NCBI GenBank assembly: GCA_023429265.1
Contig: JAEYVS010000018.1
Coordinates: 1-32,021, forward strand
DNA: 32,021 nt
Source: Bacteroidota bacterium
Lineage (GTDB): Bacteria > Bacteroidota > Ignavibacteria > Tepidaquicellales > Tepidaquicellaceae
Direction: 5' to 3'
Both the position numbers and the translations under genes were made by a program. This document shows, piece by piece, positions 7,736-15,688 of the stretch (positions within the stretch are counted from its first letter, which is position 1; each line of letters starts with the position of its first letter). The notes beneath the pieces were generated by a model, which was not told where the DNA came from, ran no database searches, and saw only the letters and a program-made list of their open reading frames with translations.

Positions 7736-8203
7736 TTAAGGAAAGTATCTTACTCCGATTGCCGCATTCATTGTGAACCTTGACTTTGGAGTCAGGTCCA
7801 GGATGGGCACAAGTTCAAGGAATATGTCCACTTTCCTGCTCGAGAATTCGTATGCCAGACCAACAGGAACCCGGATGCCGACCCTGTCGTCGTCAGCGCC
7901 TCTGTCCCTGTTTCTTAGTTTAATTCTTCCTCCCACCCCATAATATACCGGGAGGCTTCCCTCATCCACACTTATCAGGGAATAATCGTGTAATAAAAAA
8001 TCTCCGTGTATGTGAACCGAGCCTTCGTCAACAAATGACCACCCAAGAGCGCCGTCGATCGCGGTATTCTCGGACATTTTGACCTTCATGCTAAGTCCCG
8101 TAGGCTCACCTACAATAATGCCTACTCCAAAACTGTTCGTTTGTGAAAAAGAAGCCGAAGTAAGAAGTAAAACTAAGAGAATTGGAAATATTATCTTTTT
8201 CAT
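7736..8203 (-). CDS. Small outer-membrane beta-barrel-like protein
   Basis: A 155-residue protein with a signal peptide (MKKIIFPILLVLLLTSASFSQ). The mature part consists of alternating hydrophobic strands: FGVGIIVGEPTGLSMKVKM, GALGWSFVD, VYYGVGGRIKLRNR, VGIRVPVGLAYEF, DIFLELVPILDL and MNAAIGVRYF ending in an aromatic-rich strand. This pattern, with length about 150 and a terminal aromatic, suggests a small 8-stranded outer-membrane barrel resembling BAPKO_0422/DUF3996-type proteins; that family assignment is tentative. Its ATG overlaps the stop of a 21-codon leader ORF (ATGA) and lacks its own Shine-Dalgarno, so it is probably translated by coupling. It is the last gene in the TrmB-lipoprotein operon and is followed by the terminator at 7661-7696. 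Confidence 0.75.
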   Translation of the reverse strand: MKKIIFPILLVLLLTSASFSQTNSFGVGIIVGEPTGLSMKVKMSENTAIDGALGWSFVDEGSVHIHGDFLLHDYSLISVDEGSLPVYYGVGGRIKLRNRDRGADDDRVGIRVPVGLAYEFSSRKVDIFLELVPILDLTPKSRFTMNAAIGVRYFP

Positions 8204-8265
8204 GCAAGTTTATTTGGTTTCAATGATTTTTCTTTACCCTCTGTACCCGGAAAAATAATGCACAT
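8200..8265 (-). CDS. Possible 21-residue leader peptide coupled to the outer-membrane protein gene
   Basis: An ATG at 8265 is preceded by AGGAGG with 4 nt spacing, one of the best ribosome-binding sites in the window. It opens a 21-codon frame (starting MCIIFPGTEGKEKSLK) whose TGA overlaps the ATG of the beta-barrel gene as ATGA. The frame starts 18 nt after the lipoprotein stop. No similarity is recognised. It may be a regulatory or coupling leader rather than a functional peptide. Confidence 0.5.
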   Translation of the reverse strand: MCIIFPGTEGKEKSLKPNKLA

Positions 8266-8282
8266 AGCGCCTCCTGTTTATT

Positions 8283-8981
8283 TTAGTCGGGAATACCGTT
8301 TTTATCGTCGTCTTTAAAAGCTTCGAATGAATCACGAATGTTGTTATCGATATGGCTTTCATTTGAGGGATCGGTCGGATCCAGGAATGCTCCGCCGTCG
8401 ATAAACCAGGTGTAAGGACTTACTTTTAAAGTGACATTTGTTTGGCCTGTTTCCGTTACTATTATGGAATTAGGCATCGTAAGGATTTCGTTTACATTAC
8501 GCTTTGATTTGTAAACAAAGGGAAGTCCATTGTATCGTCCTTTGGCAATGACAGAATATGTTCCTTCTGTGTCGATGAATTCAGGGTCCGGTATCGGGTC
8601 ATTTGCATTTGGTTTATGGATCTCAAACTTTATAACCGTATATGTGCCCGGCTGTAAGTAACCTGTATCAATCGTGGTCACCCGAGAGTCCAATCCAAGA
8701 TAAACAACATAAGGACCTGTCACGAAGCTTCCTTCACCGCCTCCCGCAAGTTTGATGTCCTTTATTAGAATCTTTGCTGAATCAAGCACTAGTATGTTAT
8801 TATCCGATAATGCTGTATCTGAAGTGCTGTATGAGCTCACGCCGAAATTATCTATGTCCGGCGGGGGAGCAATGATCATATTTGGATTAGTATTACACCC
8901 TGTACCGAATACAAAGAGTAATATTAAAGAGATACCGAATATGAAAGTTAAACCTATTTCGTATAAATTTCTGGTTTTCAT
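8283..8981 (-). CDS. Putative lipoprotein, DUF4382-like fold
   Basis: A 232-residue protein. A hydrophobic N-terminal segment ends in FVFGTGC with Cys29 as the probable lipidated residue, although the residue at -3 is Gly, which is atypical for a lipobox. The body has features reminiscent of DUF4382-type beta-sandwich lipoproteins: DSAKILIKDIKLAGGGEG, then YLQPGTYTVIKFEIHKP and TNVTLKVSPYTWF. The C-terminus KDDDKNGIPD carries a DxDxNGxxD-type motif like calcium-binding thrombospondin-3 repeats. The ATG overlaps the trmB-like stop by 4 bp. It is probably anchored in the outer membrane and may act with the barrel protein encoded next. No enzymatic function is suggested. Confidence 0.72.
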   Translation of the reverse strand: MKTRNLYEIGLTFIFGISLILLFVFGTGCNTNPNMIIAPPPDIDNFGVSSYSTSDTALSDNNILVLDSAKILIKDIKLAGGGEGSFVTGPYVVYLGLDSRVTTIDTGYLQPGTYTVIKFEIHKPNANDPIPDPEFIDTEGTYSVIAKGRYNGLPFVYKSKRNVNEILTMPNSIIVTETGQTNVTLKVSPYTWFIDGGAFLDPTDPSNESHIDNNIRDSFEAFKDDDKNGIPD

Positions 8982-9862
8982 CTTGCTTTTTTAAATTTTC
9001 TCTCCACTTTTTGCCCGTTTGTTTTCACCCTTTTATCAAATTCTTTCAAAGTTTCTGAATTTCCCCAGAGTTCCAGAAAATTTTTAGCCGAGTATTCGGC
9101 AAAGTTTTTATTGTAAACAACAAGGTCTGTTCTTTCGCTGCCCGGAATATTTTTGTCTATCAAATTAATGAATACTATTTCCCTGTCGAAAATGGTAATG
9201 TTTTGGGTTATCGTTTTGGTTACCCGTACCTGCTCACCGTAGTCTTCGAATGACTTGTAAAGTTTTAATAGGTTTTCGTCGGATACCGAAACCCACTTTT
9301 CGTCTTCCAGTAATTTAAAGTCTCCGGAGCCCTCGTATATTGATTTTACGACTCCTCCATTCCTTATGAAGCTAACACCAACTTCATCGAGCTCTCCGGA
9401 GACATAACCTTCCAGCCTGTTCATTATCAGAACTTCATTCCTGGCTTTCTTTAAAAGGTCCACAAACTTTATGTGCCTGTGCTTATTAAAACCTTTGATT
9501 AGTTCAACCTGCTCTCCTTTATTTCCGAGGTGGTTCGCGCCAAATACCGGCTTCAGCTTTTCAAACGACTCATTGAGATACTCTATCTTTTTTTCCTGCT
9601 CAGCTTTAATGCTGCGTGAAATCTTATCCCTGACGACCTCAGGGTCTATCATCTCATAACGCATTTTTGTAGTAGTCTGTATCTCGTTGCAGATACCCTG
9701 TTCAGCGAAAGACTTTAATATCTCATACACCGATGTCCTTTGCATTCCTGCTTCTTTTGCCACTTCCGCCGCAGTCATATTTCTGCCTTTATAAAGCACC
9801 AGGAAGACCTTTGCTTCATTATTTGTAAATCCTATATTTTCTAAGTAATCCTGAATGTCCAT
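8978..9862 (-). CDS. TrmB-family transcriptional regulator
   Basis: A 294-residue protein. The N-terminal winged helix is typical of TrmB: YLENIGFTNNEAKVFLVLYKGRNMTAAEVAKEAGMQRTSVYEILKSFAEQGI. A coiled linker follows at about residues 80-110 (KAEQEKKIEYLNESFEKLKPVF). The C-terminal part (LLKKARNEVLIMNR, GGVVKSIYEG, TIFDREIVFINLID, LVVYNKNFAEYSAKNFLELW) resembles the phospholipase-D-like effector domain of TrmB relatives. A TTG at 9883 would add seven residues, but the ATG at 9862 gives the usual start just before the helix. It overlaps the lipoprotein gene by 4 bp, so it probably controls its own operon. Known TrmB regulators often sense sugars; the ligand here is unknown. Confidence 0.87.
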   Translation of the reverse strand: MDIQDYLENIGFTNNEAKVFLVLYKGRNMTAAEVAKEAGMQRTSVYEILKSFAEQGICNEIQTTTKMRYEMIDPEVVRDKISRSIKAEQEKKIEYLNESFEKLKPVFGANHLGNKGEQVELIKGFNKHRHIKFVDLLKKARNEVLIMNRLEGYVSGELDEVGVSFIRNGGVVKSIYEGSGDFKLLEDEKWVSVSDENLLKLYKSFEDYGEQVRVTKTITQNITIFDREIVFINLIDKNIPGSERTDLVVYNKNFAEYSAKNFLELWGNSETLKEFDKRVKTNGQKVERKFKKAR

Positions 9863-9982
9863 TTGACCTAAAAATGTTGTCAAAAATTATACACCAATTT
9901 ACACTGAATGTTCCATAAAGTCAATGAAAGAATGACGGGAATTCCGTAAAAAATATGAAATCAAGAATTTATTACTGAATTT

Positions 9983-10486
9983 TTATGCGAGTTTCTTGAG
10001 GAAGTCTGCAAAAACTTTAACATTTGCAATAAGAAGGCCGATGATGAATGAGGTTAAACCGTAGAATGTATTTCGAGGGAATCTTCCTCCGCTTAGACGG
10101 GAAGCATTAAATCCATAAAAGAAAAGAAGGGCGCAAAGTGAGTATTCACTTATGTCAAAAGCTATTTCTATTGAAATAATACCAATTGCTGACATAAGGA
10201 AAAATATGCAGGGGTAAACTATTGCAGCGAATACCGGTAGTTGATTCCTGATAATCCCAATAATCTGTTTGTTTGATGAAAGTCTCTTATTTTCGATATC
10301 ATGTTCGAGGGTATGCGCAAAAGATTCCATTATAATTATGCTTAGTGCTGTTGATACAATAATTGCAATTATTACAAATGAATTTGCGGGGTAATTCTCA
10401 AATCCCTCCATTACCGAAAGGATGAGAATTGTAGAGTATAGTATTTTAGAAATCCCTCTTTTAAAGAATTTTGATATGAAGCCCAT
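9983..10486 (-). CDS. Small integral membrane protein of unknown function
   Basis: A 167-residue protein with about five hydrophobic segments: residues about 13-27, 35-52, 84-104, 114-128 and 143-160. Between segments 2 and 3 is a conserved-looking polar stretch MESFAHTLEHDIENKRL, and NASRLSGGRF precedes the last helix. Similar short membrane proteins with an acidic/His loop and a terminal GxxAxRL motif occur in many bacteria as hypothetical proteins, as far as I recall. It stands alone and is divergent from the LysM/dodecin operon. Function unknown. Confidence 0.72.
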   Translation of the reverse strand: MGFISKFFKRGISKILYSTILILSVMEGFENYPANSFVIIAIIVSTALSIIIMESFAHTLEHDIENKRLSSNKQIIGIIRNQLPVFAAIVYPCIFFLMSAIGIISIEIAFDISEYSLCALLFFYGFNASRLSGGRFPRNTFYGLTSFIIGLLIANVKVFADFLKKLA

Positions 10487-10550
10487 ATCATAAAGTAGTT
10501 ATTAATGTATTTAAATAAAATTAAGTTTTTTTGATAAAAAAACCGACCTT

Positions 10551-10581
10551 TTGCGTTTAATTCTAAAATTCTCTATCTTTA
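10551..10581 (+). promoter_or_regulatory. Candidate Bacteroidetes-type promoter for the LysM-dodecin operon
   Basis: A TTG at 10551-10553 (within TTTTG) is followed 20 bp later by TATCTTTA at 10574-10581. This is close to the Bacteroidetes consensus TTTG-N19-TAnnTTTG; the final G is missing. It lies 37 bp before the chosen start. Confidence 0.45.
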
Positions 10582-10617
10582 ATAGATGATAAAAATTAAA
10601 TGAAAGGAAGGATAGCT

Positions 10618-11022
10618 ATGGAATTGAAAGAAAAATATCAAGGGGCAATTGATACAGCATCACAGGTGAGTCTGGACAATGAGGTAGATGTTAGAGAAGA
10701 AGACAATAAACTTATTCTCTCTACCAAAGTTAAGTCTCCCACAGAGAAAAACCTTATAATGGACAAAGTAGAGGAAGTTGGCGGGGAAAATCCTCAGGAC
10801 ATTATGGTCGAAGTCGAGGTCGATGATGATGAACTGACAGACCATAAAACCTATATTGTGGAAGAGGGAGATACTCTCCCGAGTATTTCCGAAAAGATAT
10901 TCGGTGACAGGAATAGATATATGGATATCTATAATATCAATCAGAATATCTTATCCGACCCTAACCAGATTGGGGTTGGACAGGAAATAGTACTTCCCGG
11001 AAGGCGAAGAAAGAAGTTCTAA
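10618..11022 (+). CDS. Kbp/YgaU-like protein: BON-like plus LysM domain
   Basis: A 134-residue protein with no signal peptide. Residues about 8-70 have the character of a short BON-like alpha/beta domain (DNEVDVREEDNKLILSTKV and IMVEVEVDD). Residues about 78-130 are a LysM domain: TYIVEEGDTLPSISEKIFGD, then YMDIYNINQNILSDPNQIGVGQEIVLP. This architecture and size match E. coli Kbp (YgaU), a cytosolic potassium-binding protein, so peptidoglycan binding need not be its role. ATG 10618 was chosen over ATG 10600 because AAAGGAAGG lies 7 bp before it. It precedes the dodecin gene by 22 bp in what looks like a two-gene operon. Confidence 0.85.
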   Translation: MELKEKYQGAIDTASQVSLDNEVDVREEDNKLILSTKVKSPTEKNLIMDKVEEVGGENPQDIMVEVEVDDDELTDHKTYIVEEGDTLPSISEKIFGDRNRYMDIYNINQNILSDPNQIGVGQEIVLPGRRRKKF

Positions 11023-11044
11023 TTAAAATAAAGAGGAAAAACAA

Positions 11045-11251
11045 ATGGCGTTATTAAAGGTAATTGAATTACTTGCTGATTCGGATAAAAGCTGGGAAGA
11101 TGCTGCGCAGAATGCTGTGACCGAAGCATCAAAGACCGTACAAAACATCAAATCGGTATATGTACACGAGAAGTCAGCAACTGTCAATGGTAATAAGATT
11201 GATAAGTATCGTGTAAATGTAAAGATCACTTTTGAAGTTAATTCCCGGTAA
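11045..11251 (+). CDS. Dodecin family protein
   Basis: A 68-residue protein with the dodecin pattern: LLKVIELLADSDKSWEDAAQNAVTEASKTVQNIKSVYV, then KYRVNVKITFEV. Dodecins form hollow dodecamers that store flavins or related ligands. The Trp used to stack flavin in several characterised dodecins aligns with Ser37 here, and the nearby Gln aligns with an Arg (KYRV). A SVYV variant appears to be common in Bacteroidota relatives, so flavin binding cannot be assumed. AAAGAGG lies a short distance upstream of the ATG. It is the second gene after the Kbp-like protein and is followed by a strong terminator. Confidence 0.93.
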   Translation: MALLKVIELLADSDKSWEDAAQNAVTEASKTVQNIKSVYVHEKSATVNGNKIDKYRVNVKITFEVNSR

Positions 11252-11270
11252 AATCCTCAGGTTTTTCTCT

Positions 11271-11299
11271 AAAAACCCGGTTGATTAGCCGGGTTTTTT
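11271..11299 (+). terminator. Rho-independent terminator after the dodecin gene
   Basis: The arms AAAAACCCGG and CCGGGTTTTT form a 10-bp stem with loop TTGATTAG and a run of T, 20 bp after the dodecin stop. Confidence 0.92.
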
Positions 11300-11328
11300 G
11301 TTTTTAGGTAATTAATAAGCAAAACTAT

Positions 11329-11336
11329 TATCTTTG
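11329..11336 (+). promoter_or_regulatory. Candidate -7 box TATCTTTG
   Basis: A perfect TAnnTTTG match, 29 bp before the TTG start of the serine-hydrolase homologue. No good TTTG -33 box is seen at the standard distance. Confidence 0.4.
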
Positions 11337-11365
11337 TATAATCTCTAACAATAATCCCGACAAAT

Positions 11366-12469
11366 TTGAAAATATCATTTCAGGCTCTGTTTGTATTGCT
11401 AGTTGCTTTTAATACATCTTTTTCCCAGTATAATGAAAGACCGGGTCTGGTGGATTCATTAATGACTAAAATAGAAGAGCAGATCGGGCAAACTAAAGTA
11501 AAATCTGTTGTCGTTGGTGTATGGAAAGGGCAGAACGAAGTTCTGACTTTAGCGCTGGGTGAGTCTATGTCGATGGTTCCTTCTACCAAGGATATGCATA
11601 TACGCATAGGAGGTGTTACGGAAACCTTCCAGGGTACTCTATTAATGATGCTTGTCGAACAGGGGCATCTGAAGCTTGATGACAAAATATCAAAATGGCT
11701 TCCGGACCTCCTTTCTGCAGATGAAGTAACTGTGGAAATGCTTATCAAAAACACTGCAGGCTACAAAGATTATGTATTGAATGATGCATTCGTGAATCTG
11801 ATTACCAATCAGCCATTCCGTGAGATCACCAGGGAAGAGATAATTGAATATTCAGTAGGTGACGGCAAAATGAATTTCCCGCCCGGAACAAAACAGGCGT
11901 ACTCTCATACAGAGTTTACTATCCTCGGCGAGGTGATGGAGCGAGCCACCGAAAAGACAATGAAGCAGCTTTACGAGGAAAATATTTTCAAACCTATGGG
12001 GCTGAAAAATACAGGATATATATCCACTCCCGAACTTCCTTTGCCCGTAATGCACGTATTTAGTAAAGACCGTGGAGTATATGAAGATGCTACCTACTGG
12101 AATCCATCCTGGACGGGTGAATCAGGTTCTCTATATTCAAATCTTGCAGATCTCGGCAGATGGGGATACATTTTCGGAAAGGGTCAGCTGATTTCCCCGG
12201 AGTCATTTGAAAATCTTGTGGGCAGGTATGAAAATTACGGAAGGGAGGACCTGTATTTTGCTTCAGGGTTTGTTGTGGCTAACGGCTGGTATTTGCAGAA
12301 TCCAAGTTTCAACGGATACAGCGGAGCATTTGGTTTTCAGCCCGACGGTGATTATACGGTTGTTGTTTATTCATCCATAAGTGAAGACTCTCCTGAAGGA
12401 ACAGTTGCTTTTAATATTTACAAAGAATTAATAAAGATAGTCACACCTGATAAACCTGTGAATTTTTAA
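11366..12469 (+). CDS. Secreted serine-hydrolase homologue lacking catalytic residues (pseudoenzyme)
   Basis: A 367-residue protein starting at TTG, with a clear signal peptide (KISFQALFVLLVAFNTSFSQ). The fold signatures of the class C beta-lactamase family are present: LVEQGHLKLDDKISKWLPDL, LIKNTAGYKDY, FPPGTKQAYSHTEFTILGEVM and IFKPMGLKNTGY. The active site is not: the SxxK motif reads G83-V-T-E86, the YxN motif reads Y179-S-H181, and the HxG motif region reads NGYSGAFGF with Tyr at the His position. There is no frameshift, and there is no T9SS sorting domain. An intact relative is encoded at 5561-6964. It is probably exported to the periplasm; a binding role is more likely than hydrolysis. 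The gene is monocistronic between two terminators or gaps. Confidence 0.85.
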   Translation: MKISFQALFVLLVAFNTSFSQYNERPGLVDSLMTKIEEQIGQTKVKSVVVGVWKGQNEVLTLALGESMSMVPSTKDMHIRIGGVTETFQGTLLMMLVEQGHLKLDDKISKWLPDLLSADEVTVEMLIKNTAGYKDYVLNDAFVNLITNQPFREITREEIIEYSVGDGKMNFPPGTKQAYSHTEFTILGEVMERATEKTMKQLYEENIFKPMGLKNTGYISTPELPLPVMHVFSKDRGVYEDATYWNPSWTGESGSLYSNLADLGRWGYIFGKGQLISPESFENLVGRYENYGREDLYFASGFVVANGWYLQNPSFNGYSGAFGFQPDGDYTVVVYSSISEDSPEGTVAFNIYKELIKIVTPDKPVNF

Positions 12470-12617
12470 TTTACTCTACATTCCTTTCCATTTTAGCAAT
12501 TTCAGGGAAGTAAAATTGGTATTAAAACCCCAAATTACTGAAACCTTTTAACCCATTTTACGTCATAATATTTAAATCAGACTTACAGGGGATTAATTTT
12601 AACTTAATTTATCGGAG

Positions 12618-15059
12618 ATGAAAAAATTTTATGTACTGCTATATTTTGTGATGTTCCTTGTCGCAATTCCCGGATTAAAAGCCCAGGAATCAGGAACCGT
12701 TACGGGTATTGTAGTGGACAGGTCAACCGGCGCTCCTATTGAGGAAGCCGGGATTTCGCTATACAACATAACGGATTCAACAAATATTGTTACCGGAGCA
12801 AATTCTGATGCCGCCGGTTATTTTAACATCACAAATATCCCGGTAGGGGAATATTACGCTGGGGTGAATATTGTTGGCTATAGCACTGCCGTCGTTAGAG
12901 GAATAAAAATAACCGCGGAGAAACTAACCGTGGATATTGGCAAGGTTGAGCTAAAGCCAGGTGAAACAATGACAGACGAAATTCTTGTCGAAGAGGAAGC
13001 CCCCGATGTCCAGATCACCGCTGAAAAGAAAATATTCAATGTCGGTAAGGATCTGACTCTAAAAGGCGGGAATGCTCTCGATGCATTGAGAAATATTCCT
13101 TCCGTGAGCGTAGACCAGGAAGGAAATGTAAGCCTCAGAGGAAGCGAAGGTGTAAAAATAATGATCGATGGAAAGCCTTACGGGCTTGACGGACCAAACA
13201 GATCAAATATTCTAAGGTCATTATCAGCAGACAACATTGAGTCAATCGAGGTCGTGAATAATCCATCAGCAAAATATGAAGCGGAAGGTGTATCAGGTAT
13301 AATAAACATCGTTACAAAGAAGAATGACGGTTTCGGTTACAATGGAACGGTAACACTCAGCACAACAACAGGCGATAAATACAACGGCAGTTTCAGCGGA
13401 AACCTGAAAAAGGATAATATGAATATCTTTGTCGATTACAGTCATAATATATGGACATCTGTTTTCAACTCCAACAGCTCAAGACAAGTCTTTTTTGGAA
13501 CGGGCTTTCCATATTACGACCTTCTTGCTGATGCGAGATTCAGAAGTAATTCCGATTACGTAAGAGCAGGTATCGATTATACAATAGATCCTCTAAATTC
13601 TTTCGTACTCGCGGGAAGCTACAACAAAAGGTACTTCAAAAACTCAGGTACGCAGAATAATATGGAATTGGACGCAAACAGGAACCTGGCAAATCAATTC
13701 ATCACCAAGATAAATTCAACTGACGATGGGTATAATTTCGACATGTCTTTGAATTACTATAAAAAATTTAAAACCAAAGACCAGAAGCTGGACTTCGAAG
13801 TTACATTCAGCGATTATTCTGATGACCAGGACGGAAATACAATAAACCAGATTGTTTTTCCTCAGCTCGAACCAAACCCATTCACTTATAACGAGCTGCA
13901 GAATAATTTCACCAAAGAAATAAACGCTAAAATAGATTATGTTCATCCAATAAATGATAAAACCAAAATTGAAACGGGTTATCAGGGTGAATTCATAATG
14001 GACGAGAATACATACAATTTTGACACGCTGAGTTATTCAAACGGACAATATGTAAGAGATCTTACGAGGTCTAATGAATTCAATTTTGACAGACAGGTAA
14101 ATGGCGCATACCTGATGTTTTCAAGCGGGATAGGTAATTTTACTTACCAGCTTGGCATAAGGGCTGAGAATACAAATCATAACGGTCAACTCATAACTAC
14201 AAACCAGGTCTTTGATCAGAATTATCTCGATTTTTTCCCGAGCGCGAGCCTTTCACAGAAGCTCGGAGCGGAAGAGGAACTTCAGTTCAGCTACAGCAGA
14301 AGGATCAACCGTCCTAGAGCAGGGTGGCTCAATCCATTCCCGCAGTTCTCAGCCGGTAGCAGGAATATCTTCACCGGAAACCCGGGACTGCAGCCTGAAT
14401 ACATTAACTCATTTGAACTGAGCTTTGCCAAATACTTCTCTACGACTTCGCTTATTCCATCTGTATTCTACAGAAGGTCGGACAATAACATTTCCCGGAC
14501 CAGGACGTTCATTGATAGTATTACAACCGTAACGAGGTTTGACAATTTCCAGACATCAGATACTTATGGAGCGGAACTGATATTTAATTCACGTCCAACA
14601 GATTGGCTCAGTATTAATGGAAGTGTCAGCTATTATACTATGAAGGTTAATGCCGAGAATCTACCCGGTGGACTTTCGAATGAAAACTCTACAGGTTCAG
14701 GAAGGATATCGGCGAGCGTAAGGCTTCCAAATCTATTCAACCTCCAGGCCTCATATTTTTACTCAGGTGAGTTTGTCACAGCGCAGGCTATAGTAGAACC
14801 TTTCCAGTCATTTGATGCCGCAATATCAAAAGATTTCTTTGACGGTGCTGCAACGGTATCCTTCAGAGTGAGCGACATTTTAAATTTATCAAAGTTTGCT
14901 TTGAGTATCGATGATCCTCTGTATACCGAGACACTTGACTTCAAAAGGGACTCGAGAACGGCGAGCTTGAATGTAACATTCAGGTTTGGAGAGCAGGATA
15001 AAAATCAGAGAAGACGGCCGCCTGCTCCGAGAGATGATGGCGGGAATATAGGATTCTAA
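12618..15059 (+). CDS. TonB-dependent-receptor-like outer-membrane protein (paralogue 1)
   Basis: An 813-residue protein. Signal peptide to about residue 23 (GLKAQ). Residues about 25-112 are a carboxypeptidase-regulatory-like domain (GTVTGIVVDRSTGAPIEEAG, GYFNITNIPVGEYYAGVNIVGY). Residues about 135-235 are a plug domain (GGNALDALRNIPSVSVDQEG, SLRGSEGVKIMIDGKPY, IESIEVVNNPSAKYEAEGVS, GIINIVTKKN). The remainder is the outer-membrane beta-barrel of the OMP_b-brl_3 type, ending with SLNVTFRFG and a polar tail (RRRPPAPRDDGG). The substrate is unknown. TonB-type energised import of a large ligand is the family expectation. It is closely related to 15689-18142 over its whole length and has its own terminator. 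Confidence 0.92.
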   Translation: MKKFYVLLYFVMFLVAIPGLKAQESGTVTGIVVDRSTGAPIEEAGISLYNITDSTNIVTGANSDAAGYFNITNIPVGEYYAGVNIVGYSTAVVRGIKITAEKLTVDIGKVELKPGETMTDEILVEEEAPDVQITAEKKIFNVGKDLTLKGGNALDALRNIPSVSVDQEGNVSLRGSEGVKIMIDGKPYGLDGPNRSNILRSLSADNIESIEVVNNPSAKYEAEGVSGIINIVTKKNDGFGYNGTVTLSTTTGDKYNGSFSGNLKKDNMNIFVDYSHNIWTSVFNSNSSRQVFFGTGFPYYDLLADARFRSNSDYVRAGIDYTIDPLNSFVLAGSYNKRYFKNSGTQNNMELDANRNLANQFITKINSTDDGYNFDMSLNYYKKFKTKDQKLDFEVTFSDYSDDQDGNTINQIVFPQLEPNPFTYNELQNNFTKEINAKIDYVHPINDKTKIETGYQGEFIMDENTYNFDTLSYSNGQYVRDLTRSNEFNFDRQVNGAYLMFSSGIGNFTYQLGIRAENTNHNGQLITTNQVFDQNYLDFFPSASLSQKLGAEEELQFSYSRRINRPRAGWLNPFPQFSAGSRNIFTGNPGLQPEYINSFELSFAKYFSTTSLIPSVFYRRSDNNISRTRTFIDSITTVTRFDNFQTSDTYGAELIFNSRPTDWLSINGSVSYYTMKVNAENLPGGLSNENSTGSGRISASVRLPNLFNLQASYFYSGEFVTAQAIVEPFQSFDAAISKDFFDGAATVSFRVSDILNLSKFALSIDDPLYTETLDFKRDSRTASLNVTFRFGEQDKNQRRRPPAPRDDGGNIGF

Positions 15060-15082
15060 AATAAATCGTAGTGCCCTAATAT

Positions 15083-15114
15083 AAGCCTTCCGTAGTATGA
15101 CGGAGGGCTTTTTT
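15083..15114 (+). terminator. Terminator after receptor paralogue 1
   Basis: The stem AGCCTTCCGT/ACGGAGGGCT with loop AGTATG and six Ts starts about 24 bp after the stop. It is related in sequence to the terminator after paralogue 2 (18197-18230). Confidence 0.93.
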
Positions 15115-15178
15115 GATTTTGGATCTAATAATTATTATTTTAGTGGAGAACCTCTTTTAAATTAAAACAGGAGTTATT

Positions 15179-15475
15179 ATGCCAAAAGCCTGGAGTAAAA
15201 AGGAAGAGAAAATGTATGAGCACATTAAATCTTTCGAAAAGAAAGAGGGTAAAAACACTAAAAAGGCAGAAGAGATAGCTGCCAGGACAGTGAATAAGTT
15301 CAGGAGAAAGAAAGGGGAAACACCAAACAAAACTACACAGGGCACCGGCAATCCAAATACGTCCCTGGAATCAAGGACAAAGGATGAGCTATACAACCGG
15401 GCAAAACAGCTCAGGATAGAAGGAAGAAGTAAAATGAACAAAAAAGAGCTTGCAAAAGCTATAAGAAATCATTAG
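15179..15475 (+). CDS. Small basic protein with ChaB-like N-terminus and Rho-N/SAP-like C-terminus
   Basis: A 98-residue, very basic, cytosolic protein. Residues 1-50 (KKEEKMYEHIKSFEKKEG, EEIAARTVNKFRRKKGETPN) match a short family often labelled 'plasmid stabilisation protein' in databases, although no plasmid function is implied. Residues about 64-98 (SRTKDELYNRAKQLRIEGRS, MNKKELAKAIRNH) resemble the Rho N-terminal/SAP-like nucleic-acid-binding helix-extended-loop-helix. AGGAG lies 5 bp before the ATG. It is a single gene between the two receptor paralogues with its own terminator. A DNA- or RNA-binding stress protein is plausible. Confidence 0.82.
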   Translation: MPKAWSKKEEKMYEHIKSFEKKEGKNTKKAEEIAARTVNKFRRKKGETPNKTTQGTGNPNTSLESRTKDELYNRAKQLRIEGRSKMNKKELAKAIRNH

Positions 15476-15486
15476 GGGGTCCGTTC

Positions 15487-15512
15487 AAAAACCGCCAATA
15501 GGCGGTTTTTTT
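15487..15512 (+). terminator. Terminator after the small basic protein gene
   Basis: The stem AAAAACCGCC/GGCGGTTTTT with loop AATA and a run of T begins 11 bp after the stop. Confidence 0.93.
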
Positions 15513-15688
15513 ATGTCAAAACTGAATTAAATTAAGGTAAACTATGTTCAATATATGTAAGAAATAGTTTATTCTTAAACTTATAAAAACACTTCTGTTT
15601 ATGTGAATCTCACTTAAACCTTTCTTCTTTCAAAAGTGTCAAATTATAAACAATTTTAGTAAATTTAAGCAAATATTAATTATTCCGG

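Noticed and set aside
9863..9883. TTG start of the TrmB-type regulator
   Set aside because: ATG 9862 gives the usual TrmB N-terminus; the seven extra residues are not typical.
5561..12469. Beta-lactam resistance genes
   Set aside because: The fold is shared by many esterases and peptidases; one protein lacks the catalytic residues and nothing else points to antibiotics.
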